From contig JBARXJ010000058.1 in the NCBI GenBank assembly GCA_049647265.1, positions 62,001 through 126,000 of the forward strand: 64,000 nucleotides of DNA. Direction: 5' to 3'. The position numbers and the translations under genes were made by a program. This document shows, piece after piece, positions 63,233 through 64,000 of the stretch. Under the pieces are notes generated by a model that searched no databases, was not told the DNA's origin, and worked only from the letters and a program-made list of their open reading frames with translations. The first letter of the stretch is position 1; every line of letters begins with the position of its first letter. The stretch is from JAAURB01 sp049647265 (GTDB lineage Bacteria; Cyanobacteriota; Cyanobacteriia; Cyanobacteriales; Microcoleaceae).

Positions 63233-63847
63233 TCATTCTTTTTCTTTCCAACGTTTGAGGGGAACACAATCAATGTTAAGTTGATCTAGGGTACGGGCAA
63301 CCACAAAATCCACTAAATCTTCAATCGTTTGAGGGTGGTGATACCAGGCGGGAATAGCAGGGACGATGCGTACTCCGACTTCAGCCAGGGTCGTTAAGTT
63401 CCGTAGATGAATGAGGCTAAAGGGGGTTTCACGGGGAACTACAACCAAAGGTCGTCCTTCTTTAATTTGGACATCGGCTGCCCTTTCTAACAAGTCTGAA
63501 CTTAATCCTCCTGCTAATTTTGCCACAGTTGCCATACTACAGGGAATCACAATCATACCTTGAGTTCTAAATGAACCACTCGCAATATTTGCCCCCACAT
63601 CTTGCCAGGGATGACACCGTAATTTACCGTTGGTTTCTACCCCGGCTTGTTGTCGCCAGAATGTCTCTTGCTGGATCGGATCTCCTGGCATCCGAATATC
63701 TGACTCACTCTGCCACACCATGTAAGCAGCCTTTGAGGCGACTAACTCAATTACGAAGTCTGCCTGCAATAGATATTTTAGCGCCCTGACCGCATAAATC
63801 AGCCCAGATGCACCGGAGACACCAATAATTAATGGTTTATTCTGCAT
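63233..63847 (-). CDS. ubiX: Flavin prenyltransferase UbiX
   Basis: 204 residues, a complete member. UbiX makes the prenylated FMN cofactor of UbiD decarboxylases; in cyanobacteria this serves plastoquinone-like quinone synthesis. The FMN-binding IIGVSGASGLIYAVRALKYL, the MVWQSESD region and the PCSMATVAKLAGGLSSDLLERAAD segment are intact. The upstream gamma-glutamyltransferase gene ends 15 bases before the ATG, so the genes form one unit. Confidence 0.94.
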   Translation of the reverse strand: MQNKPLIIGVSGASGLIYAVRALKYLLQADFVIELVASKAAYMVWQSESDIRMPGDPIQQETFWRQQAGVETNGKLRCHPWQDVGANIASGSFRTQGMIVIPCSMATVAKLAGGLSSDLLERAADVQIKEGRPLVVVPRETPFSLIHLRNLTTLAEVGVRIVPAIPAWYHHPQTIEDLVDFVVARTLDQLNIDCVPLKRWKEKE

Positions 63848-63862
63848 TATATTCCTGTAAAA

Positions 63863-64000
63863 TTAAAGTCCTTGTGCCGTCCCTTCTCGACGCGGATCGG
63901 CTGCCCCTTCTAATGTCCCCTCTGGAGTCACTCGAATCAGATTAGCATTTCCCCAACCGTCCCAGGGTTTGAGTTGATGTCCTCGTTGTTTCAATACTTC
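63863..64000 (-). CDS. ggt: Gamma-glutamyltransferase, C-terminal end (5' end outside window)
   Basis: The last 45 codons of a frame running off the right edge read KQRGHQLKPWDGWGNANLI, then EGAADPRREGTAQGL and stop. The PRREG-GTAxG tail is the C-terminus of gamma-glutamyltransferases, which cleave glutathione and transfer the glutamyl group. The autoprocessing Thr and main body are outside. It is upstream of and probably co-transcribed with ubiX. Confidence 0.8.
   Translation of the reverse strand, partial: EVLKQRGHQLKPWDGWGNANLIRVTPEGTLEGAADPRREGTAQGL

Overview
The window reads as chromosomal DNA from a cyanobacterium. It carries psaA and psaB, the magnesium-chelatase gene chlI, a CIRCE-controlled groESL operon, a KaiB-like protein, a LabA-like NYN protein, a DUF2996 protein and many GCGATCGC (HIP1) octamers. 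AT-rich intergenic DNA, short dispersed palindromes and TnpB elements fit a filamentous Oscillatoria/Lyngbya/Planktothrix-like genome, but that genus-level guess is inference. No rRNA, CRISPR array or prophage was seen.

Layout. 1-1430 is a small accessory patch: the tail of a TnpB element, a cut-off DUF3368 (PIN) gene and an intact DUF433/DUF5615 toxin-antitoxin-like pair. 1.7-7.4 kb holds a small membrane protein, an SLC12-like transporter, an amidase and a PilT-family ATPase. A second, complete tnpB element sits directly behind pilT (7354 to about 8.7 kb). 9-16.4 kb has a KaiB-domain fusion and a giant TamB-like protein with 258-bp internal repeats. 16.5-22.5 kb holds a VOC protein, a serine-recombinase-like protein without recognisable catalytic residues, an unlisted 52-residue gene, a GspF-domain protein, an aminotransferase and two hypothetical proteins. 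23-31 kb has leuA, an NYN protein, a LuxR-type response regulator, a [2Fe-2S] ferredoxin-like protein, groES-groEL, a Nudix hydrolase and adk. 31-37.3 kb has a fused SpmA-SpmB membrane protein and three glycosyltransferases.

37.5-46.5 kb carries an exported protein, a NifS-like cysteine desulfurase, a zinc-finger/RelE-like small protein, a phospholipase-D/EF-hand/helix-hairpin-helix fusion, ruvC, chlI, tRNA-Leu(GAG) with its terminator and a four-domain peptidoglycan-binding protein. 47-55.7 kb has a hybrid histidine kinase, a TxlA/HCF164-like thioredoxin, a divergent pair of coiled-coil proteins (one with a ribbon-helix-helix-like head) and an acidic repeat lipoprotein. 56.3-60.9 kb is psaA-psaB with a strong terminator. 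The end holds a DUF2996 gene, a decayed glycoside-hydrolase-like pseudogene and a minus-strand ggt-ubiX-lapA-like cluster.

Most genes are housekeeping or photosynthetic and are not linked into one pathway. The least explained items are the two TnpB elements with a common right end, the PLD/EF-hand/HhH fusion, the divergent coiled-coil pair and the inactive-looking recombinase. Nothing here proves a new multi-gene system; the coiled-coil pair with the neighbouring lipoprotein is the best place to look.
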